Shown here one piece after another: positions 44,348-52,500 of a stretch of 52,500 nucleotides of DNA. The stretch is from Candidatus Fimimorpha excrementavium (GTDB lineage Bacteria > Bacillota > Clostridia > Lachnospirales > Lachnospiraceae): contig DVJD01000092.1 in the NCBI GenBank assembly GCA_018710785.1, forward strand, positions 1-52,500. Direction: 5' to 3'. The notes under the pieces are model-generated. The model ran no database searches, was not told the origin of the DNA, and was given only the letters and a program-made list of their open reading frames with translations. The position numbers and the translations under genes were made by a program. Every line of letters begins with the position of its first letter. Position 1 is the stretch's first letter.

Positions 44348-45499
44348 ATGGATTATATTATTAATACAATGAGCAATCTCATCCACCAGACTGCATTCTT
44401 CAATCTGACCTGGGGTAACTACATTTTGATCCTCGTCGCTTTTATATTCTTATATCTGGCGATTGCGAAGGGATTTGAGCCGCTGCTGCTGGTTCCCATC
44501 TCCTTTGGTATGCTGCTGGTCAATATGTTCCCGGATATCATGATTTCTCCTGAAGAAGCATCCAACGGTGTGGGCGGGTTGCTGTATTACTTCTATCTGC
44601 TCGATGAGTGGAGTATCATGCCGTCTCTGATCTTCATGGGCGTCGGCGCGATGACGGACTTCGGACCATTGATTGCGAACCCATCGAGTTTCCTGATGGG
44701 AGCTGCCGCGCAGTTTGGTATTTATGTTGCTTATTTCTTCGCGATCCTGATGGGATTCAACGGAAAGGCAGCCGCAGCGATTTCCATCATCGGCGGGGCG
44801 GACGGCCCGACTTCCATTTTCCTTTGCGGAAAACTGGGACAGACCGAATACATGGGGCCGATCGCCGTGGCAGCGTATTCCTATATGTCGCTGGTGCCGA
44901 TCATCCAGCCGCCGATCATGAAGCTTCTGACGACGGAGAAAGAGAGAAAGATCAAGATGGAGCAGCTGCGTCCGGTGTCCAAACTGGAGAGAATTCTGTT
45001 CCCGATCGTGGTTACGGTGGTGGTTGTGCTGATTCTTCCTACCACAGCCCCATTGGTTGGTATGCTGATGCTTGGAAATCTGTTCCGTGAATCCGGCGTA
45101 GTAAAACAGCTGACAGAGACGGCTTCCAATGCGCTCATGTACATCGTAGTTATCATGCTGGGTACATCCGTAGGAGCTACCACAAGCGCGGAAGCATTCC
45201 TGAAACTGGATACACTGAAGATTGTGGCGCTGGGTCTGATTGCGTTTGCGTTCGGTACCGCAGCCGGTGTCGTACTCGGCAAGATCATGAACAAGGTGAC
45301 GGGCGGAAAGGTCAACCCGCTCATCGGTTCTGCCGGCGTATCTGCGGTGCCTATGGCAGCCAGAGTCTCCCAGAAGGTCGGCGCGGAGGCAGATCCGACC
45401 AACTTCCTGCTGATGCATGCCATGGGACCAAACGTTGCCGGTGTGATCGGTACTGCCGTCGCGGCCGGTACATTTATGGCGATCTTTGGAGTATTTTAA
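44348..45499 (+). CDS. Sodium-pumping decarboxylase beta subunit
   Basis: 383 residues, an integral membrane protein with about ten hydrophobic helices. Family signatures are the loop GGADGPTSIF (about 150-160), NPSSFLMGAAAQFG and VGAEADPTNFLLMHAMGPNVAGVIG near the C-terminus. It decarboxylates carboxybiotin and exports sodium ions in oxaloacetate, methylmalonyl-CoA or glutaconyl-CoA decarboxylases. GGAGG is placed about 10 nt ahead of the ATG. It gives the operon its energy-conserving role. Confidence 0.93.
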   Translation: MDYIINTMSNLIHQTAFFNLTWGNYILILVAFIFLYLAIAKGFEPLLLVPISFGMLLVNMFPDIMISPEEASNGVGGLLYYFYLLDEWSIMPSLIFMGVGAMTDFGPLIANPSSFLMGAAAQFGIYVAYFFAILMGFNGKAAAAISIIGGADGPTSIFLCGKLGQTEYMGPIAVAAYSYMSLVPIIQPPIMKLLTTEKERKIKMEQLRPVSKLERILFPIVVTVVVVLILPTTAPLVGMLMLGNLFRESGVVKQLTETASNALMYIVVIMLGTSVGATTSAEAFLKLDTLKIVALGLIAFAFGTAAGVVLGKIMNKVTGGKVNPLIGSAGVSAVPMAARVSQKVGAEADPTNFLLMHAMGPNVAGVIGTAVAAGTFMAIFGVF

Positions 45500-45550
45500 T
45501 TCACTTTAAACGAACAAAAAATTTGACGTATAGTTTCAGGAGGTAAGGAA

Positions 45551-46963
45551 ATGTCAGAAATCGTTAAAAAACCGGTCGGTATTACCGAGACAGTGCTGCG
45601 TGACGCACATCAGTCCCTGATCGCTACCAGAATGACAACCGAACAGATGCTGCCCATCGTGGACAAGATGGACAAGGTAGGCTATCATTCCGTAGAGTGC
45701 TGGGGCGGCGCCACATTTGACGCATCCCTTCGTTTCTTGAAGGAAGATCCGTGGGACAGACTGAGAAAGCTGAGAGACGGATTTAAAAATACAAAACTTC
45801 AGATGCTGTTCAGAGGCCAGAATATTCTGGGATATCGCCATTATGCCGATGATGTGGTGGAATACTTCGTACAGAAATCCATCGCCAACGGTATCGATAT
45901 CATCCGTATTTTTGACTGTCTGAATGATATCAGAAATCTTAAGACAGCTGTCAAAGCAGCCAATAAGGAAAAGGGACATGCACAGGTGGCCCTGTCCTAT
46001 ACCCTGGGTGATGCCTACACCCTGGATTACTGGAAGAACATTGCAAAAGAAATCGAAGATATGGGTGCAGATTCCATCTGTATCAAAGATATGGCAGGAC
46101 TTCTGGTTCCGGTAAAGGCCACAGAACTTGTGACCGCTTTGAAGGAAAGCGTAAAGATCCCGATTCAGATTCACACCCATTATACATCCGGTGTGGCTTC
46201 CATGACTTACTTAAAGTGTGTGGAGGCAGGCGCCGATGTCATCGATACCGCCATGTCCCCATTTTCCATGGGTACCAGCCAGCCGGCCACAGAAGTTATG
46301 GTGGAGGCGCTCAAGGGCACGCCATACGATACCGGACTGGATCAGAATCTGCTGGCTGAGATCGCCGATTACTTCCGCCCGATTCAGGAAGACGCGCTTA
46401 AGACAGGCCTTCTGAATCCGAAGGTAATGGGTGTAAACATCAAGACGCTTCTGTATCAGGTGCCGGGCGGTATGCTTTCCAACCTGGTTTCCCAGCTGAA
46501 GGAACAGAAGCAGGAAGACAAGTATTACCAGGTGCTGGAAGAAGTTCCGCGTGTGCGCAAGGACTTCGGTGAACCGCCGTTGGTTACGCCTTCTTCTCAG
46601 ATCGTAGGTACACAGGCTGTATTGAATGTCATCATGGGCGAGCGCTACAAGATGATTACAAAGGAAAGCCGTGCGCTGCTGAAGGGTGAATATGGTCAGA
46701 CCGTAAAACCGTTCAACAAAGAAGTACAGAAGAAAGCCATCGGCGATGAAGAACCGATCACATGCAGACCGGCCGATCTTCTGGAGCCGGAATTGGATAA
46801 GATTGAGAAGGAGATGGCACAGTGGAAACAGCAGGATGAGGACGTTTTGACCTATGCCCTGTTCCCGCAGGTTGCCACAGAGTTCTTCAAATACAGAGAA
46901 GCACAGCAGACGAAGGTGGATCCGACGGCAGCTGATAAGCAGAATAAATCTTATCCGGTGTAA
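45551..46963 (+). CDS. Oxaloacetate decarboxylase alpha/transcarboxylase 5S-type subunit
   Basis: 470 residues. HMGL-like TIM barrel with ETVLRDAHQSLIATRM (13-28), metal ligands in IHTHYTSG (about 200-207), the lysine region CIKDMAGLL (about 178) and a C-terminal conserved carboxylase domain. It ends without the biotinyl domain that longer OadA or pyruvate carboxylase chains carry, so it must use the separate carrier at 43918. Reaction: carboxyl transfer between oxaloacetate/pyruvate and biotin. CAGGAGGTAAGG precedes the start. Having this together with an MmdA-type subunit recalls methylmalonyl-CoA:pyruvate transcarboxylase. Confidence 0.9.
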   Translation: MSEIVKKPVGITETVLRDAHQSLIATRMTTEQMLPIVDKMDKVGYHSVECWGGATFDASLRFLKEDPWDRLRKLRDGFKNTKLQMLFRGQNILGYRHYADDVVEYFVQKSIANGIDIIRIFDCLNDIRNLKTAVKAANKEKGHAQVALSYTLGDAYTLDYWKNIAKEIEDMGADSICIKDMAGLLVPVKATELVTALKESVKIPIQIHTHYTSGVASMTYLKCVEAGADVIDTAMSPFSMGTSQPATEVMVEALKGTPYDTGLDQNLLAEIADYFRPIQEDALKTGLLNPKVMGVNIKTLLYQVPGGMLSNLVSQLKEQKQEDKYYQVLEEVPRVRKDFGEPPLVTPSSQIVGTQAVLNVIMGERYKMITKESRALLKGEYGQTVKPFNKEVQKKAIGDEEPITCRPADLLEPELDKIEKEMAQWKQQDEDVLTYALFPQVATEFFKYREAQQTKVDPTAADKQNKSYPV

Positions 46964-47080
46964 GCAGCGTATCTTTGGCAAGGAAAAGAGGAAAGATATC
47001 GTATCGATGAGAGACGAAAAGAAAAGGGGGCATTGCGGGGAGCAGTGCTTCCTTTTCTGTATGGGGAGATGGAGAGTTTT

Positions 47081-48340
47081 ATGAGGCATGTTGTGATTGT
47101 AGGAGGCGGAGCGGCAGGGATGCTGGCAGCCATCGCCGCTTCCGGCCGTGAAAACCATGTGGAACTATTTGAAAAAAATGAAAAATTAGGCAAGAAAATC
47201 TATATTACCGGCAAAGGACGCTGCAATGTGACGAATGCCTCGGATATGGAAACCGTGATGCAGAATGTGGTGACAAACGGCAAGTTTTTGTACAGTGCAT
47301 TCTATGGATTTACCAATGAAGATATCATGGCTCTGCTTGAGAAGGCCGGCTGTCCGCTGAAGACGGAGAGGGGGAATCGGGTGTTTCCGGTGTCGGATAA
47401 ATCCTCAGATGTCATAGCGGCTCTCACCCGGGAGCTGAACCGGACAGGCGTAAAGGTCCGCCTGAGGACAGGCGTCAAAGAACTTCTGCTGGAAAAGGAG
47501 AACAGCGGCGGAGAGGAGCGGACACGCTGCGTCGGCGTGGCGCTGGAGGATGGAAGGCGCGTGCACGCCGATGCGGTCATCGTGGCGACCGGCGGCCTCT
47601 CCTATGCTTCCACCGGTTCCACCGGGGACGGGTATCGGTTTGCGGCTGATGCCGGCCTGAAGGTGACGGAGCTCTCACCGGCCCTGGTTCCGTTTACCGC
47701 AAAGGAGGACTGGGTGCCAAAGCTTCAGGGGCTTTCCCTTCGAAATGTGAATGTAACGATCTGCCACGGGAAAAAAGTATTGTATGAAGAGTTTGGCGAG
47801 ATGCTTTTTACCCACTATGGTGTCAGCGGCCCGGCGATCCTAAGCGGCAGCAGCGTCGTCATGAAACAGCTGAAAAAGCACGGGGAACTGACGCTGTGCA
47901 TCGACTTGAAACCGGCATTATCGGAGAAACAGCTGGATGCCAGGATCCTCAGGGATTTTGAGGAGGCAAAGAATAAGCAGTTTAAAAACGCGCTGGGCGG
48001 TTTGTATCCATCCAAACTGATTCCGATTATCATCGAACGCTCCGGGATATCGCCGGAAAAGAAAGTCAATGAAATTTCCAGGGAAGAGCGGGAAAGACTG
48101 GTGCATGTCACGAAAAAAATGCAGTTGACCATAAACGGCATCAGAGATTATAATGAAGCTATTATCACGCAGGGCGGTGTATCTGTGAAGGAGATTAACC
48201 CGGCCACCATGGAGGCAAAAAAGGCGGCGGGCCTGTATTTTGCAGGAGAAGTGCTGGATCTGGATGCTCTGACAGGCGGATATAATCTGCAGATAGCCTG
48301 GTCCACCGGTCATGCGGCCGGACAGGCAGCAGGGGAATAA
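47081..48340 (+). CDS. BaiN/HI0933-family flavoprotein
   Basis: 419 residues from ATG 47081, chosen because the FAD dinucleotide motif VVIVGGGAAGM begins right after it; a longer start would add a non-conserved tail. Other family motifs are GKKIYITGKGRCNVTN, ATGGLSYASTGSTGDGY and the C-terminal GGYNLQIAWSTGHAAG. Members are cytoplasmic FAD-dependent NAD(P)H oxidoreductases; BaiN of bile-acid bacteria belongs here, but the family is broad and the substrate here is unknown. It heads the cmk-ispH-S1 gene string. Confidence 0.87.
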   Translation: MRHVVIVGGGAAGMLAAIAASGRENHVELFEKNEKLGKKIYITGKGRCNVTNASDMETVMQNVVTNGKFLYSAFYGFTNEDIMALLEKAGCPLKTERGNRVFPVSDKSSDVIAALTRELNRTGVKVRLRTGVKELLLEKENSGGEERTRCVGVALEDGRRVHADAVIVATGGLSYASTGSTGDGYRFAADAGLKVTELSPALVPFTAKEDWVPKLQGLSLRNVNVTICHGKKVLYEEFGEMLFTHYGVSGPAILSGSSVVMKQLKKHGELTLCIDLKPALSEKQLDARILRDFEEAKNKQFKNALGGLYPSKLIPIIIERSGISPEKKVNEISREERERLVHVTKKMQLTINGIRDYNEAIITQGGVSVKEINPATMEAKKAAGLYFAGEVLDLDALTGGYNLQIAWSTGHAAGQAAGE

Positions 48341-48370
48341 AGGCGGTCAGCCGCAGGAAATGAGGAAAAC

Positions 48371-49039
48371 ATGGGATTTAATATTGCAATTGATGGACCT
48401 GCAGGAGCAGGGAAAAGCACCATCGCAAAAAAGATAGCCGGAAAACTGGGCTTTATCTATGTGGATACAGGAGCGATGTATCGGGCCATCGGGCTTTATC
48501 TGCTTCGGGCAGGCGTCCCTTATGACGATGCGCAGGCAGTGGAAGACGCCATTCGGGAAATACAGATTTCCATCGCCTATCAGAATGGCGAACAGCAGGT
48601 ACTGCTGAATGGAGAAAATGTAAGCGCCCAGATCCGGACGGAAGAAGTGGGAAATATGGCTTCAAAGACGTCTCAGTATCCGGCGGTGCGTGTAAAACTT
48701 CTGGAGCTGCAAAGGCAGCTGGCCGCGTCGGCGGATGTGCTGATGGACGGAAGGGATATCGGAACCTGTATCCTTCCCAATGCAGATTTAAAGATTTATC
48801 TGACGGCTGATCCGAGGGTGCGGGCCAAACGCCGCTATCTGGAATTGACAGAGAAGGGAATTTCCTGTAATATAGAAGAGATTGAGAAAGATATCATCGA
48901 ACGCGATCTGCGCGACACCACGAGAGAGGTCGCACCGCTGAAAAAGGCGGAAGACGCGGTGGAGGTGGATACGTCTCATCTGACCATCGAAGAAGTGGTG
49001 GATACCATCACAGCCATGGTGCAGTCCCGCAGGGGCTAG
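48371..49039 (+). CDS. cmk: Cytidylate kinase
   Basis: 222 residues, normal size. It phosphorylates CMP and dCMP. P-loop GPAGAGKST (about 8-16), DTGAMYRAI, DGRDIGTCILPNADLKIYLTA and RDTTREVAPLKKAEDAVEVDT are all typical. It lies 30 nt after the flavoprotein gene and 50 nt before ispH, matching the usual clostridial order. Confidence 0.94.
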   Translation: MGFNIAIDGPAGAGKSTIAKKIAGKLGFIYVDTGAMYRAIGLYLLRAGVPYDDAQAVEDAIREIQISIAYQNGEQQVLLNGENVSAQIRTEEVGNMASKTSQYPAVRVKLLELQRQLAASADVLMDGRDIGTCILPNADLKIYLTADPRVRAKRRYLELTEKGISCNIEEIEKDIIERDLRDTTREVAPLKKAEDAVEVDTSHLTIEEVVDTITAMVQSRRG

Positions 49040-49089
49040 TCCATGGGAAGGGCGGTATCCGCTGGAAGACGGAGGAAAGGAGGAAACGG

Positions 49090-49944
49090 ATGGAAGTCAT
49101 AGTAGCCAAGAGCGCCGGATTTTGCTTTGGGGTTAAACGGGCGGTGGATACGGTATATGAACAGATCAGCCGGGCAGAAGACAAGCCGATCTACACGTAT
49201 GGTCCCATTATTCACAATGAAGAAGTAGTGAAAGATCTGGCGGAAAAGGGCGTACAGGTGATGGAAGGAGAAGAAGCGATTGCCGAAAAAAAGAAAGGAA
49301 TTGTGATCATCCGTTCCCATGGAGTCAGCCGCCATGTACAGGAACATCTGGAACAGAATGGGTTTCAGATTGTGGATGCCACTTGTCCGTTTGTGAAGAA
49401 AATCCATCGGATCGTGGAACAGGAAAGCCAAAACGGCAGTTCCATCATCATCATCGGCAATCCCAGTCATCCGGAAGTGGAGGGGATTGTGGGCTGGAGC
49501 AGCACTCCGGCGATGGTTGTGGAAAATGCAGAAGATATAGAAAAGTTACCCGATTTTATCGGCAAAAAGCTCTGTATTGTTTCACAAACGACATTTAATT
49601 ACAAGAAATTTAAAGATTTGGTTGAAAAAATCCAAAAAAAGGGTTATGATATAACTGTTTTGAATACGATCTGTAACGCTACCCAGGAGCGGCAGATCGA
49701 GGCAAAGCGCATATCCGCCGACGTGGATGGCATGTTGGTGGTTGGTGGAAAACATAGCTCCAATACTCAGAAGCTATACGAAATTTGTAAGAAGGAATGT
49801 AATAATACCCATTTTATTCAGACAACAGATGATTTAGATCCGGCCTGGTTTGGCTCCTCTGATCGGGTGGGTATTACAGCAGGGGCTTCCACCCCGAATA
49901 ATATAATTGAGGAGGTTCAAACGCATGTCAGATTTAAGTTTTGA
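49090..49944 (+). CDS. ispH: 4-hydroxy-3-methylbut-2-enyl diphosphate reductase
   Basis: 284 residues. It is the last step of the MEP isoprenoid pathway, giving IPP and DMAPP. The three iron-sulfur cysteines are in SAGFCFGVKRAV (C12), DATCPFVKKIH and LNTICNATQERQ; the TEXD-like and SSNTQKL and GITAGASTPNNII motifs are present. GGAGGAAACGG precedes the ATG. Its last 20 bases overlap the S1-domain gene. In several Clostridia the two are one fused protein; here they are separate overlapping genes. Confidence 0.95.
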   Translation: MEVIVAKSAGFCFGVKRAVDTVYEQISRAEDKPIYTYGPIIHNEEVVKDLAEKGVQVMEGEEAIAEKKKGIVIIRSHGVSRHVQEHLEQNGFQIVDATCPFVKKIHRIVEQESQNGSSIIIIGNPSHPEVEGIVGWSSTPAMVVENAEDIEKLPDFIGKKLCIVSQTTFNYKKFKDLVEKIQKKGYDITVLNTICNATQERQIEAKRISADVDGMLVVGGKHSSNTQKLYEICKKECNNTHFIQTTDDLDPAWFGSSDRVGITAGASTPNNIIEEVQTHVRFKF

Positions 49945-51016
49945 ACAGTTATTAGAGGAATCATTAAAAACTATCAGCAATGGTGAAGTCGTTACAGGTA
50001 AGGTAATCGCCGTAAAAGAAGACGAAATCGTCTTAAATATAGGTTACAAGGCAGATGGTATCATTACACGTAATGAATATACCAACGTTCCCAATGCAGA
50101 TTTGAGAGAACTGGTACACGAAGGTGATGAACTGGAAGCCAAGGTTATAAAGGTAAATGACGGAGAAGGACAGGTACAGCTGTCCTATAAGCGTTTACAG
50201 GCTGAAAAAGGCAGCAAGATGCTGGAAGAAGCATTTGAGAATAAGACCGTATTGAAGGCGCCGGTTACACAGGTACTTTCCGGCGGTCTCGGCGTTATGA
50301 TTGACGACACCAGAATCTTTATCCCGGCAAGTCTGGTTTCCGACGGATACGAGAGAAACCTGGAAAAATATGCCGGTCAGGAAGTGGAATTCGTCATCAC
50401 AGAGTTCAATCCGAGAAGACGCAGAGTCATCGGTGACTGCAAGCAGCTGATCGTGGCTAAGAAGGCAAAGATGCGCGAGGAACTGTTCGCTCATCTGGAA
50501 GTGGGTCAGAGAATCGAAGGAACCGTGAAGAATGTGACGGATTTCGGTGCGTTCATCGATCTGGGCGGCGCTGACGGCCTTCTGCATATCTCCGAAATGT
50601 CCTGGGGAAGAATTGAAAACCCCAAGAAGGTGTTCAAGAGCGGAGATAAAGTGACGGTTCTGGTGAAAGATATCGACGGCGAAAAGATTGCCCTGAGCCT
50701 GAAGTTCCCGGAATGTGATCCATGGGCCAACGCTGCTGAGAAGTATGCAGTGGGAAATGTGGTGACTGGTAAGGTTGCCAGAATGACGGATTTCGGTGCA
50801 TTCGTAGAATTGGAAGATGGTGTGGATGCTCTTCTGCACGTTTCTCAGATTGCAAAAGAACACATCGACAAGCCATCGGATGTGCTCTCCATCGGACAGG
50901 AAATCACTGCAAAGGTAGTGGATTTCGACGGCGAGGCAAAGAAGATCAGCCTGAGCGTAAAGGCTCTGCAGGCAGATCAGGAGCAGGCACAGGAAGAAGA
51001 GACAACAGAAGAATAA
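49925..51016 (+). CDS. rpsA: S1 RNA-binding domain protein (ribosomal protein S1-like)
   Basis: 363 residues from ATG 49925, fixed by GAGGAGG at 49911-49917 inside ispH. Four S1 domains: about 18-85 (VVTGKVIAVKEDEIVLNIGYKADG), 105-170, 190-258 (EGTVKNVTDFGAFIDLGGADGLLHISEM) and 276-345 (TGKVARMTDFGAFVELEDGVDALLHVSQI). An acidic Gln/Glu-rich tail follows. Domains 3 and 4 are the best conserved. It should bind mRNA at the ribosome or act as a free RNA-binding factor. It ends before a strong terminator. Confidence 0.9.
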   Translation: MSDLSFEQLLEESLKTISNGEVVTGKVIAVKEDEIVLNIGYKADGIITRNEYTNVPNADLRELVHEGDELEAKVIKVNDGEGQVQLSYKRLQAEKGSKMLEEAFENKTVLKAPVTQVLSGGLGVMIDDTRIFIPASLVSDGYERNLEKYAGQEVEFVITEFNPRRRRVIGDCKQLIVAKKAKMREELFAHLEVGQRIEGTVKNVTDFGAFIDLGGADGLLHISEMSWGRIENPKKVFKSGDKVTVLVKDIDGEKIALSLKFPECDPWANAAEKYAVGNVVTGKVARMTDFGAFVELEDGVDALLHVSQIAKEHIDKPSDVLSIGQEITAKVVDFDGEAKKISLSVKALQADQEQAQEEETTEE

Positions 51017-51083
51017 TATTCTTACAGCCATGACGACAGGGAAAGCCGGTGGACGACAGACCGGCACTGTATCAATCAAACAG

Positions 51084-51127
51084 ACAGTCCCGCGAGACAA
51101 GTTTCTTTGTTTCGCGGGACTGTTTTA
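51084..51127 (+). terminator. Terminator after the S1 gene
   Basis: A 12-bp stem ACAGTCCCGCGA/TCGCGGGACTGT (51084-51095 with 51112-51123), 16-nt loop, then TTTT. It also faces the converging exonuclease-like gene. Confidence 0.85.
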
Positions 51128-51160
51128 CATAACAGATTCGTGCGTATATCGAACATTCTT

Positions 51161-52216
51161 TTAGAATGACAAAACCATCTGATGGAGATAAGCGCTTAAG
51201 AATTCCAGATCGTCCAGGTATTCATGGTAATAGATTTTGGAATTGAGTTCGCTTTTAAAGACAGGGAAAAGATCGCGGTCAATGCCGGGGAGAAACAATC
51301 CCTGACGCCTGGTATAGCAGGTGGCTGCCGTCGCCTGTTTTCGATGATCTTTGTCCACATACTGGGCGACGCGCTTGTGGATGGCCATATCTTCTTCCGG
51401 CAGATAATAGTAATCGTGATAATTCCCATAAAAATACTTCAGCTCTGTCTCATACACGGGAATGGAAAAATGCAGTACATTCTTTTCCGCGTGAAGCTGG
51501 TACTGGGTACTGGCAAACTGGAACGGTACCGGTATCTCAACCGGGGAGACCGCCTCTATGATAAGCCGGGAGGAATCCTTATCAAAGTCATGCTTTTCAA
51601 TGGTCCATTCCGACTGCAGGATATCCATATAATCCAGTATGGACAAAATCTGCGGCATACCTTTCAGATCTTCTTCGTTGTGAAGGAGAAGAAATTGATA
51701 CAGGTTATTATCTTTCGTGGTGAGATACTCTTTATAAAATTCGATCAACTGTCCGCCGTTGAACTGATCAAAGCGGTCCAGGCCAAGGAAGGTTTCGATG
51801 GATTTTTGTTTTAGATTCTCCAGGCCCAGAAGACGGCGAAGGGGACGGGCCTTCCGGTAAATATCAAAACTTTGAATCTGATCGAAGGTGGGATGGATAC
51901 CATACTGGGCAGCGCACTTCTTCAGATAGGGGATATCAAAACTATCTCCGTTGAAATGAACAAGAGTCTTATACTTTGTAATAAAATCAAAAAAGCTGGT
52001 GAGAAGCTCCTGCTCAGCTGCCATGGAATCAGCAAACCACTGTTTTAACTGCCAACTGCCGCTTTGATGATACACGACTCCGATTAGATATAGGCTGGAT
52101 GAATTGGGGGTAAATCCGGTGGTCTCAATATCAAAAAAAATCAATTCGTTGAGCGGACCGAGTTTGCTCAGATCATATCCCGGGGCCAATTCAATTTCTT
52201 TGCTGATGGTAATCAT
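51161..52216 (-). CDS. DEDD exonuclease-like (RNase H fold, YprB type) protein
   Basis: 351 residues. Exonuclease motifs: I in FFDIETTGF (D29, E31), II in HFNGDSFDIPYL, and III in LHNEEDLKGM. These match the ribonuclease H-like domain of YprB. The C-terminal 130 residues form an extra domain with Tyr-rich YFYGNYHDYYYLPEED, which I do not recognise. GAGGTGAATCA precedes the start codon. Likely trims nucleic acid 3' ends, but polarity and substrate are unknown. Confidence 0.85.
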   Translation of the reverse strand: MITISKEIELAPGYDLSKLGPLNELIFFDIETTGFTPNSSSLYLIGVVYHQSGSWQLKQWFADSMAAEQELLTSFFDFITKYKTLVHFNGDSFDIPYLKKCAAQYGIHPTFDQIQSFDIYRKARPLRRLLGLENLKQKSIETFLGLDRFDQFNGGQLIEFYKEYLTTKDNNLYQFLLLHNEEDLKGMPQILSILDYMDILQSEWTIEKHDFDKDSSRLIIEAVSPVEIPVPFQFASTQYQLHAEKNVLHFSIPVYETELKYFYGNYHDYYYLPEEDMAIHKRVAQYVDKDHRKQATAATCYTRRQGLFLPGIDRDLFPVFKSELNSKIYYHEYLDDLEFLSAYLHQMVLSF

Positions 52217-52315
52217 TGATTCACCTCATCTCCTGAGGCAAAGCGGGGATTTCCAGTCCGCTTTGCTGTTTATTCATAATTTATATGGGTTGTTTTCTTT
52301 TTCATTAACTTATAT

Positions 52316-52344
52316 ATTATAGCATATGGGAGGGGATTCGTCAA
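52316..52344 (-). promoter_or_regulatory. Promoter of the exonuclease-like gene
   Basis: On the minus strand TTGACG (52339-52344) and TATAAT (52316-52321), 17 nt apart, about 100 nt before the start codon. Confidence 0.8.
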
Positions 52345-52390
52345 AAAAAAGTGAATGAGGGATTAGGTCAAATGTGGAATAAGATGATTG

Positions 52391-52478
52391 CCCGGACGGC
52401 CGAAGGGAACGAAACATTCCCCTGGCGGGCCGCTTTCCAAAACCCTTCAGGGGAATGTTTCGTTCCCTTCGGCCTGTG
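52391..52478. repeat. Palindromic repeat, copy C
   Basis: CCCGGAC head (52391-52397), perfect 27-bp stem (52398-52424 with 52448-52474), a 23-nt loop (GCGGGCCGCTTT...AAAACCCTT) and tail TGTG. Head and tail match copy A; the loop ends match those of copy B. Confidence 0.85.
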
Positions 52479-52500
52479 AATGTTTTCCTGAAATGGAAGA

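Noticed and set aside
1-52500. CRISPR array, rRNA, transposase or phage genes
   Set aside because: None seen on either strand; the only dispersed repeats are the palindromic family described.

Overview
The window looks like chromosome of a Gram-positive, spore-forming gut-type anaerobe of the Lachnospiraceae (Clostridia). Reasons: a sigma-G gene, a single-chain PurL of about 1250 residues, the order cytidylate kinase - IspH - S1 protein, a sodium-pumping biotin decarboxylase operon, several small Lachnospiraceae-type families (DUF1846, DUF5685), strong GGAGG ribosome sites and a GC content of roughly 50-55%. I do not name a species.

Region 1 (1-8143) is an accessory locus. A LytTR/GHKL two-component pair is followed by a peptide-modification operon: PqqD-like carrier, radical SAM/SPASM enzyme, an unfamiliar 119-residue protein that is the best candidate substrate, an HprK-like kinase and an ABC exporter. 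A nucleotidyltransferase-like gene faces it from the other side. The promoter of the operon carries a 21-bp-spaced direct repeat of the kind LytTR regulators bind. GC content drops sharply across the candidate substrate gene and the first half of the kinase gene, then returns abruptly just before the kinase P-loop, so this segment looks like a swapped cassette. This is the best candidate for an undescribed system.

Region 2 (8144-13488) is a polysaccharide control module: two secreted/anchored beta-sandwich paralogues flank two tandem Wzz/BY-kinase fusions, ending in a PHP-type tyrosine phosphatase. No glycosyltransferases are present in the window.

Region 3 (13482-32110) is mostly housekeeping: uridine kinase, DUF1846, a degenerate sirtuin next to nagA, tRNA-Pro(CGG), a nuclease-helicase fusion, a sigma-like protein without region 4, purL, a lipoprotein, cysteine synthase, a DUF5685/DnaJ pair, sigG and a PdaA-like lipoprotein deacetylase.

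Region 4 (32111-41430) begins with a 278-bp palindromic repeat element and a structured leader with its own promoter, a 32-codon reading frame and two tandem terminators in front of a heterodimeric ABC exporter, an arrangement like ribosome-mediated attenuation. pepF, a nitroreductase, a HAD phosphatase and a D,D-carboxypeptidase follow.

Region 5 (41431-52500) has a five-gene biotin-dependent carboxyltransferase/sodium-pump operon, then a BaiN-like flavoprotein, cmk, ispH overlapping an S1-domain gene, and an opposing DEDD exonuclease-like gene. A palindromic repeat with the head CCCGGACGGCCG occurs three times in the window (18074, 32127, 52391).
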